DNA of 6,964 nt. Source: JBHHXR01 sp046757205 (GTDB lineage: Bacteria > Pseudomonadota > Alphaproteobacteria > Rhodobacterales > Rhodobacteraceae). The DNA lies in the NCBI GenBank assembly GCA_046757205.1, contig JBHHXR010000196.1, positions 1-6,964 on the forward strand. Reading direction: 5' to 3'. Of the stretch, positions 1 to 6,174 are shown piece after piece; position 1 is the stretch's first letter, and each line of letters begins with the position of its first letter. Below the pieces are notes generated by a model. The model made no database searches. It worked only from the letters and a program-made list of their open reading frames with translations, and had not been told where the DNA came from. Both the position numbers and the translations under genes were made by a program.

Positions 1-272
1 CGGCAAGCAGGGATTTGGCGCGGTAAAAGTGTCGGAACCGGAAGAGCCGTTCCATCACCCTTGGGGGGCCGCAATACGCCCGCGCACGAACCGGCACCGT
101 CCACGCCCATCACGGCGCCCATTTGCTGCCGGACCGGGGCGCGGCGGGCGAGCATGTCGGCGAACACCTTTATACCGTCGCGTTCGCCGCCCCGGAACTC
201 TGGGGCGCCGGGGCCGATCCGCGCGACCGGGTGTTTCTCGACCTTTGGGAGAGTTACCTTGACGCTGCGTGA
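1..272 (+). pseudogene. Nitrile hydratase beta subunit, internally deleted remnant (5' end outside window)
   Basis: Nitrile hydratase (alpha plus beta subunits, cobalt or iron centre) hydrates nitriles to amides. The reading frame from base 2 gives GKQGFGAVKVSEPEEPFHHPW, typical of the extreme N-terminus of the beta subunit, so the start codon should lie only some 20-30 bases left of the window. From base 69 a different frame gives PQYARARTGTVHAHHGAH and later LYTVAFAAPELWG and DLWESYLDAA, the conserved C-terminal beta domain, ending at TGA 270-272. The family is normally a little over 200 residues; here about 30 N-terminal residues abut 67 C-terminal ones, so more than 100 are missing. The junction is at or beside the six-G run at 63-68, and the two parts are out of frame by one base. 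Read straight through, the N-terminal frame ends in nonsense at TGA 260-262. A single deletion whose length is not a multiple of three explains both defects. The assignment to the family is firm; whether the deletion is real or an assembly error is not settled. Confidence 0.75.
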
Positions 273-636
273 GCACACCGGCATCTCGCCTCTCGCCAGC
301 GAGAAAGGCGCTGTCTTCGCGGAACCCTGGCAGGCACAGGTGCTGGCGATGGCCGATGCATTGGTGCGCGCGGGCTGCTTTTCGCCCGCCGAATGGTCCG
401 ACGCTCTCGGTTCGGAACTGAAAAGGGCCGAAGCCGCCGGCGCGCCCGACACCACGGAAACCTACTACGAGGCTGCCCTGAAGGCGCTTGAGGGGCTTGC
501 CGGCACCCACGCAGGTATCTCGGGCGCCGAGATGTCGGATCGCCGCGAAGCCTGGGAACGCGCCTACCGGCGCACCCCGCACGGACAACCTGTGCGTCTG
601 GGGGCGGGCGGCACCGAAGGGCGTGATCGGACGTGA
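259..636 (+). CDS. Nitrile hydratase accessory (activator) protein
   Basis: The product is a 125-residue protein of the nitrile hydratase accessory family, related to the N-terminal part of the beta subunit. Members of this family are needed for maturation or metal loading of the enzyme in the cytoplasm. Visible marks are VFAEPWQAQVLAMADALVRAG (about residues 18-38), the FSPAEWSDALGSEL helix region, the TYYEAALKALEGL segment, and the C-terminal REAWERAYRRTPHGQPVRL, which is characteristic of the group. I chose the TTG start at 259 because GGGAGAG (247-253) sits five bases upstream and the protein then has the usual length. It overlaps the end of the beta-subunit reading frame by 14 bases, a normal translational coupling. 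An ATG at 61 in the same frame would only add out-of-frame beta sequence. The gene looks intact although its presumed client subunit is broken, so it may be non-functional by context or may serve another nitrile hydratase. Confidence 0.82.
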   Translation: MTLREHTGISPLASEKGAVFAEPWQAQVLAMADALVRAGCFSPAEWSDALGSELKRAEAAGAPDTTETYYEAALKALEGLAGTHAGISGAEMSDRREAWERAYRRTPHGQPVRLGAGGTEGRDRT

Positions 637-774
637 CAGGTCAGGCGGGTCGAACGGTTTCCGGACGCATGGCATCCTGCAATATGGCGTGAAAACGGCT
701 GATTGAGGCGATTTCCCAAGGCTCCGGCACCGCTGCATCGGCTTCGGGAAAAGCCTGATCGCGCGTAAACGGCC

Positions 775-820
775 GCGGCGAGACCAGCCGGAAAACCTCC
801 GGTGCCGGTTTCCTCGCCGC
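775..820. other. Imperfect inverted repeat between the convergent genes
   Basis: GCGGCGAG (775-782) is the exact reverse complement of CTCGCCGC (813-820). Inside it GGAAAACC (790-797) can pair with GGTTTCC (807-813, sharing base 813) apart from one bulged A. The RNA from either strand could fold into a two-part hairpin in the roughly 245-base gap between the nitrile hydratase accessory gene and cbbE. No U-run follows on either side, so it is not a canonical intrinsic terminator; it might mark RNA 3' ends from both directions. GC-rich sequence makes chance stems common, hence the low confidence. Confidence 0.3.
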
Positions 821-838
821 CGCCTCGTCGCCCGCGGC

Positions 839-871
839 GTTGACGTCAACCACCTTCGCGGCTTTCGCGAA
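839..871 (-). other. Stem-loop and 12-bp palindrome just downstream of cbbE
   Basis: Ten bases after the cbbE stop, the minus strand holds TTCGCG-AAAGC-CGCGAA (871 to 855), a perfect 6-bp stem with a 5-base loop. Five bases further is GTTGACGTCAAC (850 to 839), a perfect 12-bp palindrome. The first could form the 3' end of the cbb transcript or protect it from exonucleases; there is no U-tract, so rho-independent termination is not supported. The second is too tight to form a hairpin loop in RNA and looks more like a protein-binding dyad, with no known owner. Both are seen directly; function is inference. Confidence 0.35.
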
Positions 872-881
872 CGCGCCGGTC

Positions 882-1580
882 TCAGGCGGCGGCGCGCGCG
901 CCCTCGGCGGCAGTTCGGATGGCGCGGATATTGGCGCCGTAGGGCGCCGGGTCGGCCACCGAGCCGCCGCCGAACACCGCCGATCCGGCGACCAGCACGT
1001 CGGCGCCCGCCGCCGCCACCAGGGGCGCCGTTTCCGGCGTCACGCCGCCGTCGATCTCGATATGCACCGGGCGGTCGCCGATCATCGCGCGCAGGCGCTT
1101 TACCTTCTCGACCTGGGAATGGATGAATTTCTGCCCCCCGAAGCCGGGGTTGACCGTCATCACGCAGACCAGGTCGATCATGTCGAGCACGTATTCGACG
1201 CTCTCTGCCGGGGTCGCCGGGTTGAGTGCCACGCCGGCCCTGGCGCCGGCGCCGCGGATCGCCCGCAATGTGCGGTGCAGGTGGTCGGTGGCTTCGGCAT
1301 GGGCGGTGATGACGTCGGCGCCGGCCCCGGCGAAGGCCTCGATATACGCATCGACCGGCGAGATCATCAGATGCACGTCCATCACCGTGGTGACGTGCTT
1401 GCGGATGGCGGCGCAAAGCGGCGGACCGAAGGTCAGGTTGGGGACAAAATGGCCGTCCATCACGTCGACATGCACCCAGTCGCAGCCTTCGTCCTCGATG
1501 GCCCGGATTTCCCGCCCGAAATCGGCGAAATCGGCCGAAAGGATCGACGGGGCGATCTTGATCGAACGGTCAAAGGTCAT
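882..1580 (-). CDS. cbbE: Ribulose-phosphate 3-epimerase
   Basis: This 232-residue TIM-barrel enzyme interconverts xylulose 5-phosphate and ribulose 5-phosphate, supplying CbbP with substrate in the Calvin cycle and also serving the pentose phosphate pathway. Family signatures are all present: APSILSADF (10-18, with Ser12), HVDVMDGHFVPN (37-48, with His37 and Asp39), DVHLMI (68-73, with His70), NPGFGGQ (144-150, phosphate contact) and IDGG (176-179, with Asp177). His37, Asp39, His70 and Asp177 are the expected metal ligands, and Asp39 and Asp177 the acid-base pair. Length is normal. The ATG at 1580 has AGGAAGGA (1596 to 1589) eight bases upstream. It is the last gene of the minus-strand cbb operon, separated from cbbM by 87 bases containing a strong hairpin, so it is probably expressed at a lower level than cbbM from the same transcript. 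The C-terminal EGARAAA tail is unremarkable. Function is certain from motifs and context. Confidence 0.96.
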   Translation of the reverse strand: MTFDRSIKIAPSILSADFADFGREIRAIEDEGCDWVHVDVMDGHFVPNLTFGPPLCAAIRKHVTTVMDVHLMISPVDAYIEAFAGAGADVITAHAEATDHLHRTLRAIRGAGARAGVALNPATPAESVEYVLDMIDLVCVMTVNPGFGGQKFIHSQVEKVKRLRAMIGDRPVHIEIDGGVTPETAPLVAAAGADVLVAGSAVFGGGSVADPAPYGANIRAIRTAAEGARAAA

Positions 1581-1606
1581 GCGCGTGTTCCTTCCTGCAA
1601 GCCGTG

Positions 1607-1630
1607 GCGGCGGGCCGACGGGTCCGCCGC
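1607..1630 (-). other. Strong intercistronic hairpin between cbbM and cbbE
   Basis: In the minus-strand RNA, GCGGCGGACC (1630 to 1621) can pair with GGCCCGCCGC (1616 to 1607) around a CGUC tetraloop. That is nine G-C pairs and one A-C mismatch. It begins 37 bases downstream of the cbbM stop and ends just ahead of the cbbE ribosome binding site. No U-run follows, so it is not a standard terminator. A second small stem, TCCGG-TCT-CCGGA (1658 to 1646), lies closer to the cbbM stop. By analogy with other photosynthesis and carbon-fixation operons, such a structure could stabilise the upstream cbbM message or attenuate read-through into cbbE. The structure is seen; its role is inferred. Confidence 0.5.
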
Positions 1631-1667
1631 GTTTTCATTACCCCATCCGGAGACCGGAAAAAACGGG

Positions 1668-3056
1668 TCAGGCCGCGGAATTGATCCGCAGGGTCTGACG
1701 CCAGTCGGGGAAAAGCTGGTCCGCGTCGTGCGGGTAGCTCTCGAAGGCGCGGGCGAACTCCTTGTGGTCCTTGGCGAATTCGACCGGGTCAGCGCCCGCT
1801 TTCCAGCACTGCTCGGCCTGCCTGAGCGAGGTTGCACCGGCGGCGGCGCCGTCGATATGACCGAAAGCGCCGCCGCCCGCCGTCAGGATCAGGTTGGAGT
1901 GCCCGAGGTTTCCGAAGAACCCCGGCATCCTGAGCGCGTTCATGCCGCCCGAGATGATCGGCGTGGTCGGGTTCATGCCCAGCCATTCCTGGTGATAGAA
2001 GGGCCCGTCGGCGCTTTCCTCGGTGATCATGTAGGCCATCAGCTTGTCGGCCGGTTCGCCCTCCATCTTGCCGTAGCCCATGGTGCCGGTGTGGATGCCG
2101 CTGGCACCCTGCAGGCGGGCCATCTTGGCGAGCACGAAGGCGGTGTAGCCGCGCATCGAGCTGGGCGAGGTTACTGCGCCGTGACCGGCGCGGTGATAGT
2201 GCAGGTACTGCTTGGGGAAAGTGCGCCGGGCGGTGGTGATGGCCTGCGGGCCGGTGACGTATCCGTCCACGAGAAACGCGATGTGATCGGCGTTTTCGGC
2301 GAATGTTTCGAGGATGTACTCGCCCCTGTGGATCATTTCGCGGTAATCGTCGGCGGTGATGTTGAAGGAAAACAGCTTGGGCATGCCGGTTTCGTCCTGC
2401 GCCCGCTCCATCGCGTCGCGCACCGCCAGAACGGTTTCCTTGAACGGCGCGAACACTTGGTTGCCCTGCGGTTCGTCGTTCTTGATGAAATCGCCGCCGA
2501 GCCAGAAATCGTAGCAGGCGTCGGCAAACGGCTGCGGGCGCAGACCGAGCTTCGGCTTGATGATGGTGCCGACGATGAAGCCGCCATCCACCACCGGCCG
2601 GCCCAGCACCCGCCACAGATCGGCAATCGTGGTCGAAGGGCCGTCGAACAGGCGCAGATAGGCCGGTGGCACCCAGAAATCGTGCATCTTGGCGTAGGCG
2701 ACGTCGCCCATTCCCTGGTTGTTGCCGATGGTGAGCGTCAGGAACGAGGCCAGCATGGCGCGCCCGTCGATCACGTTACGGTCGAAAAGTTCCACCGGAT
2801 AGGCGATCTTCATGATCTCCCTGGCTTCGTCGATCTCGTAGACCAGCGCGTCCACCCCGCGGGTGAAATCGTCCGTCGTGGAGACCTCGACATTGGTGCC
2901 GGTTGAGCTTTCCGCGGCGAAGTGTGCTGCGGTTTCGAGGTATCCGCCGAAGCCCTCTTTCGGTTTCATGATGTAGGCGACAAGCACGTGCCCGCCGCCT
3001 GCAATCAGATCGGCTTCGTCGAGGCTCAGGTCGGCATAACGGTCTGACTGGTCCAT
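1668..3056 (-). CDS. cbbM: Ribulose-1,5-bisphosphate carboxylase/oxygenase, form II
   Basis: This 462-residue large-subunit-only RuBisCO fixes CO2 onto ribulose 1,5-bisphosphate to give two 3-phosphoglycerates. Form II is shown by the N-terminus MDQSDRYADL, the IAGGGHVLVAYIMKPKEG segment, and close similarity throughout to the R. rubrum enzyme with numbering offset by one. Active-site residues are complete: Glu49 (AAESSTGTN), catalytic Lys167 (GTIIKPKLGLR), the carbamylated Lys192 with Mg ligands Asp194 and Glu195 (GGDFIKNDEPQGNQ), His288 (HYHRAGHG), loop 6 Lys330 (GTMGYGKMEGE) and Ser369 (IISGGMNALR). No small subunit gene is present, as expected for form II. The ATG at 3056 follows AGGAGA (3071 to 3066) by about nine bases. 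The gene is 21 bases after cbbA and upstream of cbbE. Form II enzymes suit high CO2 and low O2, or use as an electron sink. No activase gene (cbbQ/cbbO) lies in the window. The C-terminus is a few residues shorter than in R. rubrum, which is normal variation. Confidence 0.98.
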   Translation of the reverse strand: MDQSDRYADLSLDEADLIAGGGHVLVAYIMKPKEGFGGYLETAAHFAAESSTGTNVEVSTTDDFTRGVDALVYEIDEAREIMKIAYPVELFDRNVIDGRAMLASFLTLTIGNNQGMGDVAYAKMHDFWVPPAYLRLFDGPSTTIADLWRVLGRPVVDGGFIVGTIIKPKLGLRPQPFADACYDFWLGGDFIKNDEPQGNQVFAPFKETVLAVRDAMERAQDETGMPKLFSFNITADDYREMIHRGEYILETFAENADHIAFLVDGYVTGPQAITTARRTFPKQYLHYHRAGHGAVTSPSSMRGYTAFVLAKMARLQGASGIHTGTMGYGKMEGEPADKLMAYMITEESADGPFYHQEWLGMNPTTPIISGGMNALRMPGFFGNLGHSNLILTAGGGAFGHIDGAAAGATSLRQAEQCWKAGADPVEFAKDHKEFARAFESYPHDADQLFPDWRQTLRINSAA

Positions 3057-3077
3057 CGGTGGTCTCCTGTTGTCGGA

Positions 3078-4160
3078 TCACTCGGCGGCGTGCGCCGCCG
3101 TGACTGCGGGGTCGAGCGCGCCGCCGGCATAGCGTGCGGCCATGTCGTCGAGCGGGACGACGGTGATTTTCGCGGCGTTGCCGGCGGTGCCGAAACGCTC
3201 GAAGCGGTCGCGGCACAGGTCTTCCATTTCCTTCATGGCGGGCACCAGGAACTTGCGCGGGTCGAACTGAGCCGGGCTTTCCGTCGCCAGCTTGCGGAAC
3301 TGCCCGGTCATCGCCATGCGGCAGTCGGTATCGATATTGACCTTGCGCACGCCCGATCTTATGCCGCGCTCGATCTCCTCGACCGGCACACCGTAGGTCT
3401 GCGGCATCTCGCCGCCATAGGCGTTGATGAGGTCCTGCAGATGCTGGGGAACGCTCGACGAGCCGTGCATGACCAGATGGGTGTCCGGCAGCTTGGCGTG
3501 AATTTCCTCGATCCGGTCCATCGCAAGGATATCGCCGGTCGGCTTGCGGCTGAACTTGTAGGCGCCGTGCGAGGTGCCGCAGGCGATGGCCAGCGCGTCC
3601 ACCCTGGTTTTCGCCACGAAATCGACGGCCTGATCGGGATCGGTCAGCAGGTCGTCCTTCGAAAGCCTCCCTTCCGCGCCGGAGCCGTCCTCTTTCGCCG
3701 CCTCGCCGGTCTCCAGCGAGCCGAGCACGCCCAGTTCGCCCTCGACCGAGGCGCCGACCCAATGCGCCATGCGCGCGACGCGTTCGGTGATGGTGACGTT
3801 GTATTCGTAGGACGCCGGTGTCTTCATGTCGGCTTCCAGCGAACCGTCCATCATGACGGACGTGAAGCCGTGGCGGATCGCCGACAGGCAGGTGGCCTCG
3901 TTGTTGCCGTGGTCCTGGTGCAGGCAGACCGGGATATGCGGGTACATCTCGGCCAGCGCGTGGACCATGTGGCGCAGCATGATGTCGCCGGCGTAGGAGC
4001 GCGCGCCGCGGCTGGCCTGCACGATGACCGGCGCGTCGCAGGCATCGGCGGCCTTCATGATCGCCAGGCCCTGCTCCATGTTGTTGATGTTGAAGGCCGG
4101 CACGCCGTAGCCGTGCTCGGCGGCGTGGTCCAGCAATTGTCTGAGCGTGATAAGCGCCAT
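3078..4160 (-). CDS. cbbA: Class II fructose-bisphosphate aldolase, Calvin-cycle type
   Basis: This 360-residue zinc-dependent aldolase condenses dihydroxyacetone phosphate with glyceraldehyde 3-phosphate to fructose 1,6-bisphosphate, or with erythrose 4-phosphate to sedoheptulose 1,7-bisphosphate, feeding CbbF. Class II marks are seen: PAFNINNMEQ (21-30), LHQDHGNN (80-87) with catalytic Asp83 and zinc ligand His84, VEGELG (139-144) with Glu142, GTSHGAYKF (195-203) with His198, VMHGSSS (230-236) with zinc ligand His232, and VNIDTD (274-279) in the phosphate-binding region. The length and the MALITLRQLLDHAAEHGYGVPAF-like opening are typical of the CbbA subtype rather than E. coli FbaA. The ATG at 4160 has AAGGAG six bases upstream. 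Its upstream neighbour is a 22-codon frame that looks like the stump of cbbT; the cbbP-cbbA gap of 95 bases is otherwise filled by that stump. It is cotranscribed with cbbM, 21 bases downstream. Confidence 0.96.
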   Translation of the reverse strand: MALITLRQLLDHAAEHGYGVPAFNINNMEQGLAIMKAADACDAPVIVQASRGARSYAGDIMLRHMVHALAEMYPHIPVCLHQDHGNNEATCLSAIRHGFTSVMMDGSLEADMKTPASYEYNVTITERVARMAHWVGASVEGELGVLGSLETGEAAKEDGSGAEGRLSKDDLLTDPDQAVDFVAKTRVDALAIACGTSHGAYKFSRKPTGDILAMDRIEEIHAKLPDTHLVMHGSSSVPQHLQDLINAYGGEMPQTYGVPVEEIERGIRSGVRKVNIDTDCRMAMTGQFRKLATESPAQFDPRKFLVPAMKEMEDLCRDRFERFGTAGNAAKITVVPLDDMAARYAGGALDPAVTAAHAAE

Positions 4161-4176
4161 TGGAATCTCCTTCAGG

Positions 4177-4245
4177 CTATGCCGGCGCGCCGGGATACCC
4201 CGGTCCGGCTTTCCGCGCGGCGCCCATGGTGCGCTGCTTGTTCAT
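4177..4245 (-). pseudogene. cbbT: Probable remnant of transketolase gene cbbT (22-codon N-terminal stump)
   Basis: Immediately after the cbbP stop comes GGAGG (4255 to 4251), five bases, then ATG 4245 and 22 codons ending in TAG (4179 to 4177). The peptide begins MNKQRT and continues MGAARKAGPGYPGAPA. The second part resembles the conserved N-terminal transketolase segment, MDAVQKAKSGHPGAPM in E. coli TktA as I recall it: nine of sixteen positions agree, including the GxPGAP core. The thiamine-site His is Tyr here. About eight residues that normally precede this segment (ANAIRAL-like) and the remaining ~600 C-terminal residues are missing. cbbT commonly sits directly after cbbP in alphaproteobacterial cbb operons (for example the R. 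sphaeroides cbbII order F-P-T-G-A-M), which is where this lies. I infer an internal deletion that spared the start region. An alternative is a chance or leader peptide that couples cbbP translation to cbbA. A short GC hairpin (CCGGG-GTAT-CCCGG, 4203 to 4190) overlaps it. Confidence 0.5.
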
Positions 4246-4255
4246 CGCGGCCTCC

Positions 4256-5128
4256 TCAGGCGCGTTTGGAGATGCTGACCAGCCGCTCGATCAGCGGCGT
4301 CAGGATGAGTTGCATGGCGAGATCGAGCTTGCTGCCGGGGATCACGATGGAATTTGCGCGGCTCATCCAGCTCCCGTCGATCATCGAGGTCAGGTAGGGA
4401 AAGTCGATGCCGCGCGGATTGCGGAAGCGGATGACCACAAGGCTCTCGTCCGGCGTCGGTATCCAGCGGGCGATGAACGGGTTGGACGTGTCCACCACCG
4501 GCACCCGCTGGAAATTGACGTCGGTCTCGGTGAACTGCGGGCAGATGCAGTGCACATAGGCGTGCATGCGGCGCAGGATGGTGTCGGTGACGGCCTCGGT
4601 GGTGTAGCCGCGCGCCGCCCGGTCGCGGTGGATTTTCTGGATCCATTCGAGGTTTATCACCGGCACCACGCCGATCTTTAGGTCAGCGTACCTGGCGAGG
4701 TTGACGTCGTCATTCACGACCGAGCCGTGCAGGCCTTCGTAAAACAACAGATCAGTGTCCTCGGCAAACGGTTGCCAGTCGGTGAAATGGCCGGGCTCGA
4801 CGCCGTAGACCTCTGCTTCGTCCCCGTCGTGCACGTAGTGACGCGTCTTGCCCCTGCCGGTCTCGCCGTACTCGCGGAACACGCTTTCCAGTTCTTCGAG
4901 AAGATTGGCCTCAAAGCTGAAATGGCTGAACGTGTGATCGCCGGCGGCGTAGCGGTTTTCCAGTTCCGCCTTCATCGCGGCGCGGTCGTAGCGGTGGAAC
5001 GCGTCGCCCTCGATCGACACCGCCGAAACGCCCTCGCGGCGGAATATCTGGTCGAAGGTGTGCTTGACGGTGCTGGTGCCCGCGCCCGAGGAGCCGGTGA
5101 CCGAGATGATCGGATGTTTCTTGCTCAT
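4256..5128 (-). CDS. cbbP: Phosphoribulokinase, bacterial (class I) type
   Basis: This 290-residue kinase phosphorylates ribulose 5-phosphate with ATP to ribulose 1,5-bisphosphate, the RuBisCO substrate, and with RuBisCO is the step that defines the Calvin cycle. The P-loop GSSGAGTS is at 12-19. Residues known from the R. sphaeroides enzyme occur at identical positions: Asp42 (catalytic base), His45 and Arg49 in EGDAFHRYDR, Tyr98, Glu131 (YEGLHG), Lys165, Arg168 and Arg173. The length equals that enzyme too, which is an octamer activated by NADH and inhibited by AMP. The cysteine pair used for thioredoxin control in plant enzymes is not seen near the P-loop. The ATG at 5128 is preceded by GAGAGAGA, which overlaps the cbbF stop codon; the gap to cbbF is only nine bases, suggesting translational coupling. 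Downstream the stop TGA abuts a strong GGAGG belonging to the cbbT stump. Confidence 0.98.
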   Translation of the reverse strand: MSKKHPIISVTGSSGAGTSTVKHTFDQIFRREGVSAVSIEGDAFHRYDRAAMKAELENRYAAGDHTFSHFSFEANLLEELESVFREYGETGRGKTRHYVHDGDEAEVYGVEPGHFTDWQPFAEDTDLLFYEGLHGSVVNDDVNLARYADLKIGVVPVINLEWIQKIHRDRAARGYTTEAVTDTILRRMHAYVHCICPQFTETDVNFQRVPVVDTSNPFIARWIPTPDESLVVIRFRNPRGIDFPYLTSMIDGSWMSRANSIVIPGSKLDLAMQLILTPLIERLVSISKRA

Positions 5129-5137
5129 TTCTCTCTC

Positions 5138-6157
5138 TCAGGTGCGGAACAAGCCACGTGTGCCGAACAGCGCGGAGACCTCCAGTTCCGGCAGGTCGTG
5201 GTAGGCGGCAACGCGGGCGACCTTTTCGGCGGACCCGAAGACGAACGGCGTGCGGGCGTGCAGGGAAGGTGCCGATTGCATCAGAATCGGAGTGTCGGCG
5301 TCGGTTGCCTTGCCGCCGGCCTGTTCGATGACGAAGGCGATCGGCGCGCATTCATAGACCATGCGCAGCCGGCCCCGTTCGTACCCTTTCCGGTCGTCCG
5401 CCGGATAGAGGAAAATGCCGCCGCGGGTCAGTATCCGGTGTGTCTCGGCGACCAGCGACGCCACCCAGCGCATGTTGAACGCCTTGCCGCGCGGGCCTTC
5501 GGAACCGGCCAGGCAATCGTCGATGAAGGCCCGCACCGGTTTGGGCCAGTGCCGGTAGTTGGAGGCGTTGATGGCGAACTCGCTGGATGTTTCAGGCAGC
5601 TCGACGGCCGGGTTTACCAGCCGGAAGATGCCCGCCTCGGCGTCGAGAACGTATTGCAACGTGCCCTGTCCGAAGGTCACGACCAGCCCGGTCTGCGGTC
5701 CGTAGATGATGTAACCGGCGGCGATCTGCTCGTTTGCCGGGCGGAGAAAACTCCGGTCCGGGTCGTCGTTGGCCTCAAACACGGAGAAAATCGTGCCGAT
5801 CGACACGTTCACGTCGATATTCGAGGACCCGTCCAGGGGGTCGATCGCCAGGGCATAGCGGCCTGCCGCGTCCAGCCCGAGGACGGTCTCCCGTTCTTCG
5901 GAGGCGTACCAGCGGACCGGGGCGGACTCCAGGGCTCTGGCGAACATCTCGTCAGCCATAACGTCGAGCGCCTTCTGGCTGTCGCCGCCGGTGTTTTCTC
6001 CGACCGCCGCGCCCAATGCATGGTCGAGCGGGCCGCGCGCGATGATCCGGGCGAGGTCGCGGCCGACGGTGCACAATGCTTCCATGACCGGGCGCAGCCC
6101 GACGGGCACTTTGCCGGATTCCAATATCGGTGTCGGACGCGACATAACTTTTTTCAT
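5138..6157 (-). CDS. cbbF: Fructose-1,6-/sedoheptulose-1,7-bisphosphatase, class I
   Basis: This is the first gene of the operon. The enzyme removes the 1-phosphate of fructose 1,6-bisphosphate and, in Calvin-cycle bacteria, of sedoheptulose 1,7-bisphosphate. From ATG 6157 the product is 339 residues, with GENTGGDSQKALDV (53-66), the metal-binding ASEE (85-88), DPLDGSSNIDVNVSIGT (106-122), FAINASNYRHW (194-204), FNMRWVASLVAETHR (227-241) and RLRMVYECAPIAF (263-275, with a metal-ligand Glu), all diagnostic of class I FBPase and closely like R. sphaeroides CbbF. The start is uncertain: TTG 6178 (+7 residues) lacks a good ribosome site and lies inside a palindrome near the predicted transcription start. 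ATG 6157 has AGAGG very close (two bases). ATG 6145 (335 residues) has the same AGAGG rather far away. Conserved homology begins only about 30 residues in, so it does not decide. Expected control is by CbbR from the adjoining spacer. Confidence 0.95.
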   Translation of the reverse strand: MKKVMSRPTPILESGKVPVGLRPVMEALCTVGRDLARIIARGPLDHALGAAVGENTGGDSQKALDVMADEMFARALESAPVRWYASEERETVLGLDAAGRYALAIDPLDGSSNIDVNVSIGTIFSVFEANDDPDRSFLRPANEQIAAGYIIYGPQTGLVVTFGQGTLQYVLDAEAGIFRLVNPAVELPETSSEFAINASNYRHWPKPVRAFIDDCLAGSEGPRGKAFNMRWVASLVAETHRILTRGGIFLYPADDRKGYERGRLRMVYECAPIAFVIEQAGGKATDADTPILMQSAPSLHARTPFVFGSAEKVARVAAYHDLPELEVSALFGTRGLFRT

Positions 6158-6174
6158 GTCCTCTGCCAGTCTTC

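Noticed and set aside
640..700. A GGGTCGAAC stretch resembling a tRNA T-arm.
   Set aside because: No matching acceptor, D-arm or anticodon stem could be built around it.
740..755. GGCTT-N6-AAGCC as a possible intrinsic terminator.
   Set aside because: It has only five pairs and no U-run on either strand.
641..853. A 70-codon frame on the minus strand downstream of cbbE (GTG start at 853).
   Set aside because: There is no ribosome binding site, no recognisable motif, the frame stays open upstream into cbbE so the start is arbitrary, and high GC makes such frames common. It could be a small gene, but nothing supports it.
55..1416. A 453-codon minus-strand frame that crosses the nitrile hydratase region and part of cbbE.
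   Set aside because: It is out of frame with cbbE, which has all its motifs in another frame, and its product is arginine-rich nonsense typical of GC-rich shadows.
840..2906. A 688-codon plus-strand frame opposite cbbE and cbbM.
   Set aside because: It is the antisense shadow of two certain genes; high GC at third codon positions removes stops. Its translation is rich in Gly, Ala, Arg, Val and His without a fold signature.
4184..4191. GGCGCGCC palindrome in the cbbP-cbbA gap.
   Set aside because: An 8-bp all-GC palindrome is expected by chance in DNA of this composition and lies in the proposed cbbT stump coding sequence.
3090..4397. A 435-codon plus-strand frame opposite cbbA.
   Set aside because: It is an antisense shadow of a gene with complete active-site motifs; no plausible start signal or protein family is visible.
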